From: Saprospiraceae bacterium
GTDB lineage: Bacteria > Bacteroidota > Bacteroidia > Chitinophagales > Saprospiraceae
Length of the DNA stretch: 35,947 nt
Assembly: GCA_016787545.1 (NCBI GenBank)
Contig: JAEUUS010000183.1
Span: 1 to 35,947, forward strand
Direction: 5' to 3'
Made by a program: the position numbers and the translations under genes. The first letter of the stretch is position 1. Each line of letters starts with the position of its first letter. Below, in pieces: positions 23,704-31,707 of this stretch. A model generated the notes under the pieces. It saw nothing but the letters and a program-made list of their open reading frames with translations. It made no database searches and was not told the DNA's origin.

Positions 23704-26700
23704 TTGACTCAAAATCCGATTACCAGCCGGCAACTGCGCCGGCTCAGCAGTTTTATTTTAGCCTTAGTTGCTGCAGCCACTTGTCTGCATGCCCAATGCT
23801 CCCTGTCGTGCAATCAGGGATTGCAGGTTTCGCTGGATAACTCCGGCCAGGCGCTCATCACACCTTTGATGATTTCACCCAATGCCGGCAACTCCTGCCC
23901 GGGCAACCTCACCGTTACGCTATACAACCAGGTTGGTCAGGTACTGCCCAACCCCATTACCTGCAACCAAATCGGCCAAACGGTAACCGCCCGGGTGAAA
24001 CATACCGCATCCGGCAACTCCTGCAATGGTACCCTGGAGGTTTTTGACGCGATGCCACCGGTATTGAGTCAGTGCACCGACAAGTTTGTTTTTTGCCATG
24101 AAGATCCTTCACCGGCAAACCTTGGATACCCCGTGGCCACGGATAACTGTACGCCTTCCGGGCAACTGAATACCAATTTTGTGGATATAGAAACTTCCTT
24201 GCCCTGCGGAACGGTGCAAAACGGGATGCCGGTGTTGAAACGTATAGACCGCCAATGGACCGTTTCTGATGACCATGGCAACAGCAATACCTGTTTGCAG
24301 CGGGTATGGTTGAAACATATTACCCTGGCTGACATCACGTACCCATCCAACCTCGACAATATTTCTTCACCCGCGCTTGCATGCGGTCAAGACCCGGAAG
24401 ATTTGGCCCTGACGGGGCAGCCGACAGCCAACGGTGTTCCCATTGAGGCTTCTCCGGAATGTGAAATGGGTGTAACCTTCTCCGATCAACTTATTCAGCA
24501 CTGCGCACCGGGTGGATTCACCGTGCTGCGCAACTGGACCGCTGTGGATTTTTGCTCCGGAACCTTCAGCAACAGGATTCAAATCATCCGGGTGGAAGAT
24601 ACCCAGGCCCCTACCCTGCTGGCTCCTGATTCATTTGAAGTAGGAACCGATGGTTTTTTGTGCAGTGGAACGGTACTTATTCCCGCCGCTACTGCCACCG
24701 ATAACTGCTCTTCCGTAACTGTTACCCCAAGCTGGGAATTCGGTAGTGGTTTTGGCCCGTTTTACGGCATTCCTGAAGGTCAGCACCTGATAACGTACAC
24801 GGCGGAAGATGCCTGTGGCAATCAATCAACGGCCACTACACAAGTAACTGTACTGGATAATACCCCGCCACAAGCTATTTGCTCTGCCAATTTACAGGTG
24901 GCGCTTTCTGCCAGTGGATTAGGCCTGGTTCAGGCCGTTACCATCGATGCCGGCAGTTTTGACAATTGCAGTCCTGTATTCCTGAGCATAAGTCGGGATG
25001 GCGTGGAATACCAGCCGCAGATCCAGGTGAATTGTCAGGATCAGGGCAGTCCGCTGCTGCTGACCTTGCGTGTACTGGATGCCTCCGGACTGGAAAATTT
25101 TTGCGAAACAGAGGTTAGTGTGCGCGATTTCCTGAAACCAACACTGGTTTGTCCGCCCAATTTGACCCTGAATTGCTTGCAGGATTACAACAATACCGCA
25201 CTTACCGGCCAGGCCAGCGGTTCCGACAATTGCACGTTACAAAGCATTACCTATCAGGACATTAGCAACATTCAACCCTGCAATATCGGTAGCCTGACCC
25301 GTTGGTGGACAGCCACAGATGCCGCCGGCAATACCAAAAGTTGCAATCAACTGATCAGCGTGGAGGTTGTGAACGGAGCCACGGTAGCCTTCCCTCAGGA
25401 TGTGTTGCTGCAGTCCTGCGCCCAGCCAACAGATCTGGAGCCACTGGCTACCGGTCAGCCGCTTATTGGTGGCCAAATGTGTTCACCACTTTCTGTCAAT
25501 TACACCGATCAGGTATTTAATGCTCCGGCGCCTTCCTGTTACCGCATTTTCCGGCACTGGAAGGTCATTGATCATTGTATTTACAATCCGAATGGCGGCA
25601 GTGCAGGTATTTGGGAACACACCCAACTTATTGATGTACAGGACCATACAGCGCCTCAACTGGTATTGCCTTCAGACATCACCATGCAGGCAGATCCGGC
25701 TACACAGCAGGCTGTGGTGAATATGCCGGATGTGGAAGCGCTGGATTGCAGTGCCATTCAGCTTTTACAACACAACAGTGCCTTTGCCAGCAATCCCCTG
25801 AATGCCTCCGGCTCTTATCCGGTTGGCGAACACTGGATTACTTTCAGCGCCATGGATGCCTGCGGAAACCAGGCGCAACAAACCCTGTTCATCAAGGTAA
25901 CGCCCGCTTATGTGCCAGATCCGGTTTGGCAGGTTGGCGGACAACTGCGAAATGAATCCGGAATTCCGGTGCGCAATGTGCCTGTTATATTATCTGCCGA
26001 CGGCTTTTATGCCGAAACGAGTGCAGATACTAACGGTGTTTTCGTGTTTGAAGATGTACCGGATAGTTTGGATTATATCCTGCAACCTTTCAACAATGCC
26101 AATTGGCGCAACGGGGTGACCACCTATGATTTGGTGCTCATGTCCAAACATATTCTGGGTTTGGAGCCCTTGAATTCACCATTTAAGATGCTTGCGGCAG
26201 ATGCCAACCTTTCCGGTTCAATCACCACCTTTGATATTTTACAATTGCGCAAACTTATTTTGGGTATTACTGATTCTTTGCCCAATAACCAATCCTGGCG
26301 ATTTGTGCGCAGCGGGTATGTTTTCCCGGATTCTCTGAATCCTTTTACCCAACCGGTTCCGGAACAAATGCTCCTGCCGGCCCTGCATCAACCACAGTTT
26401 GGACAAGATTTTACGGGTATCAAAATTGGAGACGTGAATGGCAGCTCCAATCCGGCAGAAGCCCGGGAGCTACGCGATACGCTTTACCTGGCGTATACAG
26501 ATCAACAGGTGCATGCCGGCCAGGTGCTGGAGGTGCCTGTAGTATTGGGTGGATGTGCCCAAACAGATGGATTTCAGTTTGGCTTGCGCATAAATCCGGA
26601 TCAATTTGAGGTAATGAATCCCGTTTTTGATCAGCCACTGTGGCTGAATGAAACACATATTAACCGGGTCGAAAATCAGGTCTTGCGTTTTAGCTGGAAC

Positions 26701-27132
26701 CAACCTTATGGAAGTGCAACGCCTCAGCACGATACCCTTTTCAGTCTGATGCTGCGGGCTAAAATAAATGGCAACCTGGCCGGGGCCCTAACGCTGGACC
26801 ACCACGATATAGCCGCTGAAGCTTATACGCCTGCGGGTGATTTTGCCCTTGGATTACGGGTTAAGACTACACCGGATATTTCGTTAACCCAACCCCTGAT
26901 GTTGTTCCCCAATCCTTCAATTGGTGTATTTTTTATCCATAATCCGTATCCGGGACAGGAGATGGACTGCCGAGTATATAACCAGTTGGGGCAATTGGTT
27001 TGGGAACAATCCGGGAATACCGCTGAATTGATTCAGGTACAACTTTCAACGCCTGAAAGTCAGTTGTACCGGGTGGAATGCAGCAGCCAGGAACGCACCT
27101 ATACCGGAAAAGTATTGGTGCAACAGCGCTAA
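23704..27132 (+). CDS. Large secreted protein with HYR-like repeats, dockerin-like and cohesin-like regions and T9SS sorting domain
   Basis: The protein has 1142 residues. The start must be TTG 23704: an in-frame stop lies at 23689 and no ATG precedes the signal peptide (RLSSFILALVAAATCLHAQ). Residues about 30-720 hold several Cys-rich HYR/Ig-like repeats, each with a TDNC-type motif (VATDNCTPSG, ATDNCSSVTV, GSDNCTLQSI) and a DACGNQ or DAAGNT strand. A CarboxypepD-like segment (about 745-800) is followed by a dockerin type I-like pair (about 805-860; TTYDLVLMSKHILGLEP and ITTFDILQLRKLILG, with DANLSGS as calcium loop). A cohesin-like beta-sandwich (about 925-1045; VHAGQVLEVPVVLGG and FQFGLRINPDQFEV) comes next. 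The last 80 residues are a type A sorting domain (LFPNPSIGVFFIHNPYPGQE). The role is probably adhesive or structural at the surface. Confidence 0.88.
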   Translation: MTQNPITSRQLRRLSSFILALVAAATCLHAQCSLSCNQGLQVSLDNSGQALITPLMISPNAGNSCPGNLTVTLYNQVGQVLPNPITCNQIGQTVTARVKHTASGNSCNGTLEVFDAMPPVLSQCTDKFVFCHEDPSPANLGYPVATDNCTPSGQLNTNFVDIETSLPCGTVQNGMPVLKRIDRQWTVSDDHGNSNTCLQRVWLKHITLADITYPSNLDNISSPALACGQDPEDLALTGQPTANGVPIEASPECEMGVTFSDQLIQHCAPGGFTVLRNWTAVDFCSGTFSNRIQIIRVEDTQAPTLLAPDSFEVGTDGFLCSGTVLIPAATATDNCSSVTVTPSWEFGSGFGPFYGIPEGQHLITYTAEDACGNQSTATTQVTVLDNTPPQAICSANLQVALSASGLGLVQAVTIDAGSFDNCSPVFLSISRDGVEYQPQIQVNCQDQGSPLLLTLRVLDASGLENFCETEVSVRDFLKPTLVCPPNLTLNCLQDYNNTALTGQASGSDNCTLQSITYQDISNIQPCNIGSLTRWWTATDAAGNTKSCNQLISVEVVNGATVAFPQDVLLQSCAQPTDLEPLATGQPLIGGQMCSPLSVNYTDQVFNAPAPSCYRIFRHWKVIDHCIYNPNGGSAGIWEHTQLIDVQDHTAPQLVLPSDITMQADPATQQAVVNMPDVEALDCSAIQLLQHNSAFASNPLNASGSYPVGEHWITFSAMDACGNQAQQTLFIKVTPAYVPDPVWQVGGQLRNESGIPVRNVPVILSADGFYAETSADTNGVFVFEDVPDSLDYILQPFNNANWRNGVTTYDLVLMSKHILGLEPLNSPFKMLAADANLSGSITTFDILQLRKLILGITDSLPNNQSWRFVRSGYVFPDSLNPFTQPVPEQMLLPALHQPQFGQDFTGIKIGDVNGSSNPAEARELRDTLYLAYTDQQVHAGQVLEVPVVLGGCAQTDGFQFGLRINPDQFEVMNPVFDQPLWLNETHINRVENQVLRFSWNQPYGSATPQHDTLFSLMLRAKINGNLAGALTLDHHDIAAEAYTPAGDFALGLRVKTTPDISLTQPLMLFPNPSIGVFFIHNPYPGQEMDCRVYNQLGQLVWEQSGNTAELIQVQLSTPESQLYRVECSSQERTYTGKVLVQQR

Positions 27133-28227
27133 TCAAACCCGTTTTTTGTAGGTAATAACCGCCAGTGCATTGGCCACCGAGGCATATACCAACACGGAAT
27201 AAAAATTGGTTTTGATATCGGCAAATGTGGCGCCCTTGAGCAATACAAGTCGCATGAACTCGACAAAATAGGCCACCGGATTGAGTTTGTTCAACCACTG
27301 GGCCCATTCAGGCATACTGCTGGCAGGCGTAAACAAGCCACTCATCAGGATAAAAATGATGAGGAAAAACCAGGCGGTAAACATGGCCTGTTGCTGGGAA
27401 TCGGCAAAATTGGAAATCAGGAATCCGAGTCCCAGCATACAGGGTGTAAAAAAGGCGGTGTAAGCAAATACCAGCCAAAGACTACCCAGCATGGGAATAT
27501 TGAACACCAGTTTACCCACTGTAAGTCCGATGGTGAGCATAATCAGGGAAAGCAACCAGAAAGGCAGCAGCTTGCCCAGGATAAATTGCCATTTTTTGAC
27601 CGGCGTTACATTCAATTGCTCAATAGTACCCACTTCGCGCTCGCGCACAATGTTGAGGGCTGTTAGGAAGCAAATGATCAGCGACACGATAGTTCCCAGG
27701 ATACCCGGCACCATAAAGGTTTTGTAATCAAGTCGGGGATTGTACCAATTGCTATAGGTTACATTTACCAGATTGGAAGCGCCCTGATTGAAGGTTTCCT
27801 GCTGAAAATCCCTGATGATATTCTGGGCATAACCCATACCAAGTCCAGCTTTGATGGCATTGATGGCATTGGCATTCAGGGAAATGGTTGCGGATTGTTC
27901 CCGCATCAGGTCGCGTTCAAAATTGACTGGAATTTCCAGAATCAAATCGGCCCGGTCGTCGGCCATTTCATGATCGGCCATGGCGGCTGTAGGCAAGGCA
28001 TTGATCTTAAAATAGCCAGAAGCGCCCATTTTGGCGGTCAGCCGCTGTGAGGTAGGTGAATGATCGTGATCCACGACAGCAAGGGCAAGGTTTTTTACTT
28101 CGTAATTGGCCGCAAAGGCCAGCAAAAGTGTTTGCACCACCGGCATGACGAGCAGCAAAGGCAACATTATTTTGTTGCGAAAAACCTGCAGAAACTCCTT
28201 TTGAACGAGAAAAAAAACGGTACGCAT
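27133..28227 (-). CDS. ABC-2 type export permease (YhhJ/YbhR/YbhS-like)
   Basis: The protein has 364 residues. It starts with a membrane helix after MRTVFFLVQKEFLQVFRNKI, followed by a periplasmic loop of about 150 residues (VVDHDHSPTSQRL, DLILEIPVNFERDL), then five C-terminal helices. The ABC2_membrane signature region reads LNIVREREVGTIEQLNVTPVKKWQFILGK (around 190-220). Such permeases pair with an ATPase and an HlyD-type adaptor in drug or lipid-linked exporters, usually with a TetR regulator. Here the gene stands alone: its left neighbour converges with no gap (stops at 27132/27133) and its right neighbour is divergent, so the partner ATPase must be encoded elsewhere. A promoter with a TetR-style palindrome lies about 75-115 bases upstream. 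Confidence 0.9.
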   Translation of the reverse strand: MRTVFFLVQKEFLQVFRNKIMLPLLLVMPVVQTLLLAFAANYEVKNLALAVVDHDHSPTSQRLTAKMGASGYFKINALPTAAMADHEMADDRADLILEIPVNFERDLMREQSATISLNANAINAIKAGLGMGYAQNIIRDFQQETFNQGASNLVNVTYSNWYNPRLDYKTFMVPGILGTIVSLIICFLTALNIVREREVGTIEQLNVTPVKKWQFILGKLLPFWLLSLIMLTIGLTVGKLVFNIPMLGSLWLVFAYTAFFTPCMLGLGFLISNFADSQQQAMFTAWFFLIIFILMSGLFTPASSMPEWAQWLNKLNPVAYFVEFMRLVLLKGATFADIKTNFYSVLVYASVANALAVITYKKRV

Positions 28228-28299
28228 AAGTGGGATGCTTTTGCTCTGATGGTGAATCGTTCAGCCTATGCCAATGGACATTAATGTATTTTGGCAGGA

Positions 28300-28342
28300 C
28301 AAAGGTGTATATAATTTTAGGTTTTAACCAAATGGTTAAACC
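28300..28342 (-). promoter_or_regulatory. Promoter with TetR-style operator for the ABC permease
   Basis: On the minus strand, -33 TTTG (plus 28329-28332), a 21-base spacer and -7 CACCTTTG (plus 28300-28307; one mismatch to consensus) form a promoter. The palindrome TTTAACCA-aa-TGGTTAAA, extended to GG/CC ends (28320-28342, one extra T on the left), overlaps the -33 box. TetR repressors of export operons often bind AACCAnnTGGTT-like dyads. Direct repression is inferred. Confidence 0.55.
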
Positions 28343-28407
28343 AAAAAATTAATAAGGATTCTCCCAATACACTTCAAATACATATATCCTACAAAATAGC
28401 ACTTATG

Positions 28408-28415
28408 TATGTTTG
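28408..28415 (+). promoter_or_regulatory. -7 element that decides the aminotransferase start
   Basis: TATGTTTG fits TAnnTTTG exactly. Its ATG at 28409 is in frame with the aminotransferase, but if this is the -7 box, transcription starts near 28421. That leaves ATG 28448 as the translated start, which also matches the Tat signal peptide. No matching -33 TTTG was seen. Confidence 0.4.
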
Positions 28416-28447
28416 TGCCAGACTATTCATTACCAAACATCCTACCC

Positions 28448-29719
28448 ATGTCTAACCGTCGTTCTTTCATTCGCCAATCTGCTGCTTTTTTGGGCGCCTT
28501 TGCGCTACACCAAAACCTGGCCGAAGCATTTCCTTCTTTTAAAGCCCCCAAAATTGCCGCCTTGGATGACAGCAGCGGCGATGAGGATTTTTGGCGACAG
28601 GTAAGACAAGCCTATGCTGCCAGTCCTACCCTGATTAACCTGAACAACGGCGGGGTTTGTCCGGCGCCCAGAGCAACCATGGATGCTCTGGATTACTACA
28701 ACCGAATGTGCAGCGAAGCGCCTTCCTATTACATGTGGCGCATTTTGGATCAGGATCGGGAGCCGCTGCGGGAAAATTTGGCAACATTGGCGGGAACCAG
28801 TGGAGAAGAAATTGCCATCAACCGGAATGCTACGGAAGCTTTAAACACTATTATTTTTGGCCTGAACCTGAAAGCCGGCGATGAGGTAGTATTGTCCAAG
28901 TATGACTACCCTAACATGATCAACGCCTGGAAACAACGAGAAAAACGGGATGGCATTAAGCTCGTTTGGGTGGATCCTGAATTACCCTCAGACGATGAAG
29001 ATTACCTCACACAGGTTTATGCGGCCAAATTTACAGATAAAACCCGGGTGGTTCATATCACCCATATCATCAACTGGAATGGCCAGATACTACCGGCACG
29101 TAAAATTGCCGATGCTGCCCACAAACGCGGTATTGAGGTATTGGTAGACGGCGCACACTCCTTTGCTGTGCTGGATTACAAAATTCCGGATCTGGATTGT
29201 GATTACTGGGGCACCAGTTTGCATAAATTTCTGTGTGGTCCTTTTGGCAGCGGGATGTTGTACATTAAAAAAGAGAAAATTCCCAATATCTGGCCTTTGC
29301 TTTCCAATGGAGAACCCAATGGGGCCGATATCCGCAAATTCGAAAGCCTGGGCACACGCAGTTTCCCGATAGAAATGGCGATTGGCTACTCATTGGATCT
29401 GCACAACATGATTGGCTCCAAACGCAAACAGGAACGCCTTCACTACCTGAAAAACTATTGGATGAGTCGGGTAAAAGATGTGCCAGGCATCAAATTTTAC
29501 ACCAATCCAAGCCCGAAGTGGAGTTGCGCTATCGGTAATTTTGGATTTGAGGGTAAAAAACCGGCCGAAATATCAGACCAAATATTTGCCAAACACAAAA
29601 TTCACACAGTTTCCATTGAGTGGGAAAAAATTAGTGGTGTTCGGGTAACGCCAAACGTCTATACCACTACGGATGAGCTGGATAAACTGGTGAAGGCGAT
29701 CAGGGAGATGAAGGCTTGA
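28448..29719 (+). CDS. Class V aminotransferase-fold PLP enzyme with Tat signal (isopenicillin-N-epimerase-like)
   Basis: The protein has 423 residues from ATG 28448 (MSNRRSFIRQSAAFLGAFAL), a twin-arginine signal (RRSFIR). That implies export of the folded, cofactor-loaded enzyme. The catalytic domain shows LINLNNGGVCPAPRATMDAL, then INRNATEALNTIIFGL, VLVDGAHSFAVLDYKI (cofactor Asp and Ala-His) and WGTSLHKFLCGPFGSGMLYI, where the Lys of SLHK should form the Schiff base with PLP. The family includes cysteine desulfurases, isopenicillin N epimerases and related lyases; substrate is unknown and the catalytic Cys loop of a desulfurase was not seen. The gene's stop codon is built from the first unit of a 9-bp repeat array. 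The neighbours do not suggest a pathway. Confidence 0.88.
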   Translation: MSNRRSFIRQSAAFLGAFALHQNLAEAFPSFKAPKIAALDDSSGDEDFWRQVRQAYAASPTLINLNNGGVCPAPRATMDALDYYNRMCSEAPSYYMWRILDQDREPLRENLATLAGTSGEEIAINRNATEALNTIIFGLNLKAGDEVVLSKYDYPNMINAWKQREKRDGIKLVWVDPELPSDDEDYLTQVYAAKFTDKTRVVHITHIINWNGQILPARKIADAAHKRGIEVLVDGAHSFAVLDYKIPDLDCDYWGTSLHKFLCGPFGSGMLYIKKEKIPNIWPLLSNGEPNGADIRKFESLGTRSFPIEMAIGYSLDLHNMIGSKRKQERLHYLKNYWMSRVKDVPGIKFYTNPSPKWSCAIGNFGFEGKKPAEISDQIFAKHKIHTVSIEWEKISGVRVTPNVYTTTDELDKLVKAIREMKA

Positions 29720-29836
29720 GGGGTTTGAGGGGTTTGAAGGGTTTGAAGGGTTTGAGGGGGTTGAAGAGTTTGAAGGGTTTGAAGGGTTTGAGGGGGTTGA
29801 AGAGTTTGAGGGGGTTGAAGGGTTTGAGGGGTTTGA
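29716..29836. repeat. 9-bp TTTGAGGGG/TTTGAAGGG minisatellite
   Basis: About 13 imperfect 9-bp units run from the aminotransferase stop codon onward. Units vary between TTTGAGGGG, TTTGAAGGG and shorter or longer forms (TTGAAGAG, TTTGAGGGGG). Larger composite periods are visible: the block ending GGGGGTTGAAGAG recurs. A related array in the opposite orientation occurs at 35227-35262. Confidence 0.85.
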
Positions 29837-29861
29837 TGCTGTTAGTAGTGATATTTTTTGC

Positions 29862-30017
29862 CTTTTAATTCGGAGCTGCGAATTAAAAGTTGCCCCGTTC
29901 TTTAGGGCGGGGAATAGAGTTGAAGAACAATTGGAGGGGCTTTAGCCCCATAAAATGAAAGGGCTAAAGCCCCCAAATAATAATGATCCCCAATCCCCGC
30001 CCTAAAGGACGGGGCAA
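29862..30017. repeat. Nested palindromic REP/BIME-like element
   Basis: Three structures lie in 156 bases. The first is an 11-bp hairpin (CTTTTAATTCG at 29862-29872 with 29879-29889). The second is an outer inverted repeat (29890-29913 with 29994-30017, starting TTGCCCCGTTCTTTAGGG, one mismatch). Inside it is a 13-bp inverted repeat (GGGGCTTTAGCCC 29936-29948 with 29961-29973) whose arms are each palindromic. This layout resembles REP/BIME repeats mobilised by RAYT (IS200-like) transposases. No transposase gene is in the window. Confidence 0.8.
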
Positions 30018-30048
30018 AGTACATTGTGTATCCCTTCAAACTCCTCAC

Positions 30049-30825
30049 ATGAATCACATCACTTTTTCCATAGAAAACGCCGTCGCGCGTATCACCTTCA
30101 ACCGTCCGCAGGTATTCAACTCCATGCACCATGCCATGCGCATGGAAATCCTGGATGCACTGGATCGTTGTGCCGCGGATGAAAGTGTGCGTGCTGTGTA
30201 CATCACCGGAACCGGAAAAGCTTTCTGCGCAGGCGAAGACCTCCAGGAAGTAACCGATCCGAACGGCCCCAGCCTGACCGAAATTATCGGCACAGGATAT
30301 AACCCAATGGTTTTAAAAATCCGAAACCTGGAAAAACCGGTAGTTGCTGCCGTAAATGGCGTGGCAGCCGGCGCTGGCGCCAATATTGCCCTGGCCTGCG
30401 ATATTGTGGTGGCTACCGAATCAGCATCCTTTACCCAGGCCTTCTCCAAAATCGGGCTGATACCCGACTCTGGTGGCACCTGGACCCTTCCGCGGCTGGT
30501 TGGCATGCAACGGGCCGCAGCACTGATGATGCTTTCCGACAAGGTTACAGCCACTGAAGCCACCGCCATGGGCATGATCTGGAAAGTTTTTCCCGACGAA
30601 ACCTTCACTGCCGACAGCCTGAAACTGGCCGAAACCCTCGCGCATATGCCCACACGCGGACTCGCGCTCACGAAACAGGCCCTGAACCACAGTTTTTCCA
30701 ACGATTTTGCCACTCAGGCAGCCATGGAAGACCACTGGCAAAGTCAGGCCGGCCAGACGCACGATTACAAGGAAGGTGTGGCAGCTTTTATGGAAAAACG
30801 CAAACCTGTATTTCTGGGTAAGTAA
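30049..30825 (+). CDS. paaG: Enoyl-CoA hydratase/isomerase family protein, PaaG-like
   Basis: The protein has 258 residues from ATG 30049 (MNHITFSIENAVARITFNRP); the frame further upstream lies in the repeat element and is not used. It has the crotonase oxyanion-hole segments GTGKAFCAGEDLQEV (about 60-75) and GVAAGAGANIALACDIVVA (about 102-120), then SKIGLIPDSGGTWTLPRLVG, where the Asp replaces the Glu of hydratases as in PaaG isomerases. The C-terminus is DYKEGVAAFMEKRKPVFLGK, very like PaaG. PaaG isomerises ring-epoxyphenylacetyl-CoA to oxepin-CoA; no other phenylacetate gene is nearby, so a general 2,3-/3,4-enoyl-CoA isomerase role is the alternative. It is cytoplasmic and follows directly after the repeat element, which may contain its promoter or insulate it. 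Confidence 0.85.
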   Translation: MNHITFSIENAVARITFNRPQVFNSMHHAMRMEILDALDRCAADESVRAVYITGTGKAFCAGEDLQEVTDPNGPSLTEIIGTGYNPMVLKIRNLEKPVVAAVNGVAAGAGANIALACDIVVATESASFTQAFSKIGLIPDSGGTWTLPRLVGMQRAAALMMLSDKVTATEATAMGMIWKVFPDETFTADSLKLAETLAHMPTRGLALTKQALNHSFSNDFATQAAMEDHWQSQAGQTHDYKEGVAAFMEKRKPVFLGK

Positions 30826-30885
30826 TTTTGGCCCCGTTCTTGCGCCTCTACCTACTGAATAGCAAAAACTTACCGAAAACGCTCT

Positions 30886-31707
30886 GTGCTACGCTTTTTC
30901 CGCATCCTTCCACCCGATTACGCCCGAAGCAAAGGTGATGCCCGGAAATTCTGGACCACCCTCATCGTGGTATCGCTCATCCTGCTGATGGTGAGCCCGG
31001 AATTGCGTTACCGACTGAGATCCTTGCTGGAATACCCCATTCACTACAAAGAATACAAGGAATTTGGCATTCGTATTCCAGGCAGTTACAAGGTGCATGG
31101 CATCGACGTGAGTCGATGGCAAAGTCGGGTAGACTGGAACAGGGTAAAAAAGATGAAAGTGGGCAACATCAACATTCGGTTCGCTTTCATCAAAGCTACT
31201 GAAGGCACCTGGCTTAAAGATCCTGAATTTGAACGCAATTGGCGTGGCGCGAAAGAGGCTGGTCTTATCCGGGGGGCATATCATTTCTTTTTACCCAATG
31301 CAAGCGCCAAGGATCAGGCACTTCAATTCAGTAAAGCGGTCAAATTGCGTTCCGGCGATTTACCGCCAGTGCTGGACGTGGAAGAAACCCGAGGCATGGC
31401 CAAGTCGCTGATTCAAAAATACACCAAAGAATGCCTGGTTTTACTCGAAAGACATTATGGGGTGAAGCCCATCTTGTATACTAACCGCGATTTTTACAAG
31501 AATTATTTTGCTGATAATGAGGCTTTTAAAGGCTATCGGTTCTGGATTGCCCATTACCATGTATCGGATTTTGATATGCCGGACGACGAGCCCTGGCATT
31601 TCTGGCAACACAGCGATCGGGGCAATGTGAGCGGTATCAATGAGCGCGTAGATTTCAACGTATTCAATGGCGACACCACGGCATTGAAAAAGCTCTGTAT
31701 TCCATAA
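30886..31707 (+). CDS. Membrane-anchored GH25 lysozyme (N-acetylmuramidase)
   Basis: The protein has 273 residues. The likely start is GTG 30886 (VLRFFRILPPDYARSKGDAR). A single hydrophobic segment (about 24-40, FWTTLIVVSLILLMVSPEL) can act as a membrane anchor or uncleaved signal, placing the enzyme in the periplasm. The catalytic domain runs from GIDVSRWQSRVDWNRV (about 73-88) through AFIKATEGTWLKDPEF and GAYHFFLPN. The catalytic pair is in PPVLDVEETRG (Asp and Glu of the DxE motif). ILYTNRDFYKNYF and WHFWQHSDRGNVSGINERVD follow. It would cleave beta-1,4 bonds of peptidoglycan. It is cotranscribed at most with paaG (60-base gap) and converges directly on the 31708-33105 gene, with abutting stops. 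Confidence 0.92.
   Translation: MLRFFRILPPDYARSKGDARKFWTTLIVVSLILLMVSPELRYRLRSLLEYPIHYKEYKEFGIRIPGSYKVHGIDVSRWQSRVDWNRVKKMKVGNINIRFAFIKATEGTWLKDPEFERNWRGAKEAGLIRGAYHFFLPNASAKDQALQFSKAVKLRSGDLPPVLDVEETRGMAKSLIQKYTKECLVLLERHYGVKPILYTNRDFYKNYFADNEAFKGYRFWIAHYHVSDFDMPDDEPWHFWQHSDRGNVSGINERVDFNVFNGDTTALKKLCIP

Noticed and set aside
29716..29836. A CRISPR array from the regular TTTGA repeats
   Set aside because: Units are 9 bp and directly adjacent, with no unique spacers and no cas genes.
30054..30713. A 219-codon - strand frame
   Set aside because: It is antisense to the strongly conserved paaG-like gene; no motif supports it.
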